Below are positions 61,632 to 64,000 of a stretch of 64,000 bases of DNA, one piece after another. The position numbers and the translations under genes are program-made. Location of the stretch: positions 1 to 64,000 of the forward strand of contig NZ_LKET01000035.1 of NCBI RefSeq assembly GCF_001317355.1, given 5' to 3'. The stretch comes from Oxobacter pfennigii (GTDB taxonomy: Bacteria; Bacillota; Clostridia; Clostridiales; Oxobacteraceae). The stretch's first letter is position 1; the number at the start of each line of letters is the position of its first letter. The notes below the pieces were generated by a model. It did no database searches. It saw only the letters and a program-made list of their open reading frames with translations, and had not been told where the DNA came from.

Positions 61632-63584
61632 GTGGCTGTTGAGAAAATGGAGATGGTAAGCGCCATAGGGCGTATCCATGATATAAAAATTGTTGCGGAG
61701 GAAATGGTTAAGTGCGGATGCATACATGTTGTAGATGCCATGGAAGATATAAAGCTCCATGCCGGTGAAGAGTACAAACATGTGGAGGAAATCATAAAAA
61801 GATTTGAAGGTGAAAAGGGGCAGCAGAAAATACGGGATATGCTTTACCGAACCATGGATGCCCTTGATATGGATACAACCGATATCAAAAGCCATAAAAT
61901 CGGTGATATTGATATAGAGAAAATTAAGGATAAACTGACTTCCGTTTTCAAAGAGGCTTTGAAGTTAAGAAACATGCTGGACAAAAGCCAGGCCGATCTT
62001 GTGCGGATCAAAGAATTTAAATCAAAGGCTCAGAATATCAAAGGCCTTAATTTTACATTATCTGAACTGAGAAAGCTGAAATTTTTCAGTTTTAAAATAG
62101 GAAGGCTGAGCCGCCATTATTATGTAAAGCTTAAGGAAAATGTAGAGAACATTCCTTCGATTGTATACAGAATAAGTTCCAATAAAAATTACGTAACAAT
62201 CATATGCTTTACTCCCCCTTCTTCAATAAATGAATCTGAAGTTATATTTAAATCCTTAGGCTTTGAAGAAATAGCCATACCTGAAATTATAAAGGATACA
62301 CCGGATAATGCAGTTGTAAAGTTTGATAAGCTAATAAAAGAGAGAATCAAAAAAATAGAAAGGATTAAAAAGGATATAGAAGCATTGAGGGAAGAAAACA
62401 AGGACTTTCTTTTTACAGGGTTAAACGTTATGGATAAGTATCAAAAATCCCTGATGTTAACTGATAATGCTGTGAATACAGAACAGGTATTTTGCCTTTC
62501 GGGATGGATACCACGAAGCTGCAAAGAGGTTTTTTTAGAAAGAATAAAGCCTGTGGAAGATAAATTTGTCATGTCCTTCAGGGAGGATAATAAGGTAAAG
62601 ATGGGGAAGCCGCCTACGGTTTTAAGCAACAATATATTAGTAAGGCCTTTTGAGTATATCGTAACCATGTATGGGACCCCCGAATACAGAGAAGTAGATC
62701 CTACACCATTTGTGGCTGTGAGTTACATGATAATGTTTGGTGCCATGTTCGGGGATGTAGGGCAGGGGTTTTTACTTTTCTTAGGCGGTTTATACCTTGC
62801 CGTTTTCAAAAAGTCAAAGGATTTTGGAGGCATATTGGAAAGAATTGGCATAAGCTCCTGCATATTTGGCCTTTTATACGGAAGTGTCTTTGGGAATGAA
62901 GAAGTGATTAAACCCATTCTATTTTATCCAATGGAAAACATCAATACAATGCTTTTAGGGAGCGTTATATTGGGAATAGTATTATCCTTTATAAGCTATG
63001 CAGCAAATTTTATTAACTGTGCCAGGGCTAAGGACATTGAAGAAGGTATATTCGGCAGGGAAGGCTTTGTGTCCTTGATGTTTTTAAGTATCATACTTCT
63101 ATCAGCCTATAGCTTTTTTCAATACGGTAAATATTTATTGCCGCTGGGTGCAACAAGTGCAATTTTATTTATATTTTTGCTTCTTATTATAATGAAAGAG
63201 CCTATTGCAAGGCTTATAGAAAGAAAAAGGCCGCTGTACGAAGGAAACAAAGGAGACTATTATGTTGAGAGCATATTTGGCGTTATTGAGACTTTGCTTG
63301 GAATGCTGAGCAAAACCATATCCTTTGTAAGGATAGGAGCCTTTGCTTTAAATCATGCAGGTTTGTTTGTGGCATTTAAGACGGTGGCGGATATGACAAG
63401 GAACGGCACGGCAGGTTTTTTCGTCCTGGTGCTGGGGAATATCATAATAATATGCCTTGAAGGGCTGGTAGTATTTATACAGGGTTTGAGGCTTGAATAC
63501 TATGAACTTTTCAGCAGGTTTTACAAGGGTGACGGTGTTGAATATCGCCCGGTTAGCTTAAAGTATAAAGAAGATACACTATGA
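61632..63584 (+). CDS. V-type ATPase subunit I (a-subunit homologue)
   Basis: A 650-residue protein. The cytosolic N-terminal half has coiled coils (about 90-130 and 225-260). The membrane half (from about 355) has seven or eight spans, with FGAMFGDVGQGFLLFLGG at the first pair and FVRIGAFALNHAGLF, whose Arg is the essential ion-path residue. It forms the stator half-channels. GTG 61632 is 8 nt after GGAG. A GTG at 61623 overlaps that site. Confidence 0.94.
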   Translation: MAVEKMEMVSAIGRIHDIKIVAEEMVKCGCIHVVDAMEDIKLHAGEEYKHVEEIIKRFEGEKGQQKIRDMLYRTMDALDMDTTDIKSHKIGDIDIEKIKDKLTSVFKEALKLRNMLDKSQADLVRIKEFKSKAQNIKGLNFTLSELRKLKFFSFKIGRLSRHYYVKLKENVENIPSIVYRISSNKNYVTIICFTPPSSINESEVIFKSLGFEEIAIPEIIKDTPDNAVVKFDKLIKERIKKIERIKKDIEALREENKDFLFTGLNVMDKYQKSLMLTDNAVNTEQVFCLSGWIPRSCKEVFLERIKPVEDKFVMSFREDNKVKMGKPPTVLSNNILVRPFEYIVTMYGTPEYREVDPTPFVAVSYMIMFGAMFGDVGQGFLLFLGGLYLAVFKKSKDFGGILERIGISSCIFGLLYGSVFGNEEVIKPILFYPMENINTMLLGSVILGIVLSFISYAANFINCARAKDIEEGIFGREGFVSLMFLSIILLSAYSFFQYGKYLLPLGATSAILFIFLLLIIMKEPIARLIERKRPLYEGNKGDYYVESIFGVIETLLGMLSKTISFVRIGAFALNHAGLFVAFKTVADMTRNGTAGFFVLVLGNIIIICLEGLVVFIQGLRLEYYELFSRFYKGDGVEYRPVSLKYKEDTL

Positions 63585-63609
63585 TGCACAAAATAAAGGA
63601 GGTTTTTAA

Positions 63610-64000
63610 ATGTATATCATACTTGTTTTAATGGGTATTGTTATCACGGCAACAATCAGTACAGGAATAATGATGAGGTATAAAGAATTTGTAAGCAAGG
63701 AATATAAATGCAAAAGCTATATATTGTATAATCTTTTTTCCTTTACACCCCTTATGGTGGCGGCTGTCACATTCATGATTCCCCGGGTGGCTCATGCCGC
63801 AGACGGCAGCATGGGGGATTCGGGGTTGGGCTTTATCGCGGCTGCATTATCAACAGGCTTTGCTACATTGGGCACTGGCATTGCAGTAGGTTCTGTAGGC
63901 TCATCGGCACTGGGGGCGGTATCGGAAGATCCCAGGCTTTTAGGCAGGTCCCTTATTTACGTTGGCCTGGCAGAAGGAATAGCCATATACGGCCTTATAG
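63610..64000 (+). CDS. V-type ATPase subunit K (proteolipid ring), partial
   Basis: The first 130 residues of the ring subunit, cut by the window end. An N-terminal membrane segment and basic loop (MYIILVLMGIVITATI ... MMRYKEF), then a second hydrophobic stretch ending RVAHAADG, precede the ring hairpin GFIAAALSTGFATLGTGIAVG and GRSLIYVGLAEGIAIYGL, which contains the ion-binding Glu. ATG 63610 follows GGAGG. The N-terminal extension is seen in other clostridial K subunits. Confidence 0.93.
   Translation, partial: MYIILVLMGIVITATISTGIMMRYKEFVSKEYKCKSYILYNLFSFTPLMVAAVTFMIPRVAHAADGSMGDSGLGFIAAALSTGFATLGTGIAVGSVGSSALGAVSEDPRLLGRSLIYVGLAEGIAIYGLI

Noticed and set aside
1-64000. CRISPR array, tRNA or rRNA genes, intact insertion sequence
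   Set aside because: No regularly spaced repeats, cloverleaf genes or transposase frames were found on reading both strands.

Overview
The window is AT-rich, densely coded DNA from an anaerobic low-GC Firmicute, most likely a member of the Clostridia. The evidence is strong GGAGG-type ribosome binding sites with frequent TTG/GTG starts, a T-box leader, a class I c-di-GMP riboswitch, an S-layer-homology protein, a 3D/G5 cell-wall protein, a V-type ATPase and corrinoid methyltransferase modules. The genus cannot be fixed from the sequence alone. No tRNA, rRNA, CRISPR array or intact transposase was seen.

Layout. 1-6.0 kb: tail of an unidentified gene, a 205-bp fold-back repeat, then a TetR regulator divergent from a corrinoid protein / UroD-type methyltransferase / GPH transporter / DUF1638 cluster. 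6.2-11.2 kb: orphan PilM, two c-di-GMP enzymes (GGDEF-EAL and GGDEF), a CheX-like protein and a small secreted protein. 11.2-19.9 kb: a two-component system facing away from a MacAB-like export operon that contains an SLH-domain protein. 20-25.9 kb: an ABC-F protein with a structured leader, a DbpA-type helicase, and glnS behind a glutamine T-box. 26-29.6 kb: two unknown secreted/membrane proteins, an FAD oxidoreductase and a MarR regulator. 29.9-39.6 kb: a second methyltransferase cluster (flavoprotein reductase lipoprotein, FMN-binding lipoprotein, MFS transporter, methyltransferase, corrinoid protein) with a divergent two-component pair. 39.7-49.6 kb: orphan c-di-GMP riboswitch, Uup-type ABC-F, hexokinase, G5/3D protein, acyltransferase-like protein, DUF2156, GNAT and an Atg22-like transporter. 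49.7-60.1 kb: YihY, then a Trk potassium-uptake operon embedded in signalling genes, including a histidine pseudokinase and a KdpD remnant. 60.2-64.0 kb: start of a V-type ATPase operon.

How the parts fit. The two corrinoid modules have nearly identical corrinoid proteins but clearly different methyltransferases and transporters, as expected for demethylation of different methylated substrates feeding one C1 pathway. The corrinoid:THF methyltransferase and the corrinoid-activating ATPase are not in the window. The flavoprotein reductase beside the second module could provide an electron-accepting reaction. The c-di-GMP enzymes, PilM, CheX and the riboswitch suggest surface or motility control. 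The Trk genes sit between two receiver-TPR regulators.

Most unusual signals. (1) A three-copy, 140-170 bp structured element begins each time inside the T-tract of an intrinsic terminator and ends in its own terminator hairpin. One copy lies between the glutamine T-box and glnS. (2) About 205-bp imperfect direct repeats, one of which is the true 3' end of a response-regulator gene, flank the second transporter/methyltransferase/corrinoid cassette. (3) A 38-residue membrane protein is coupled to TrkH. (4) There are several catalytically altered enzymes: a His-less kinase, an acyltransferase with Glu for the catalytic His, and an ABC-F with a defective second Walker A. (5) A strong promoter runs directly into a perfect 23-bp-arm palindrome at 45.55 kb.
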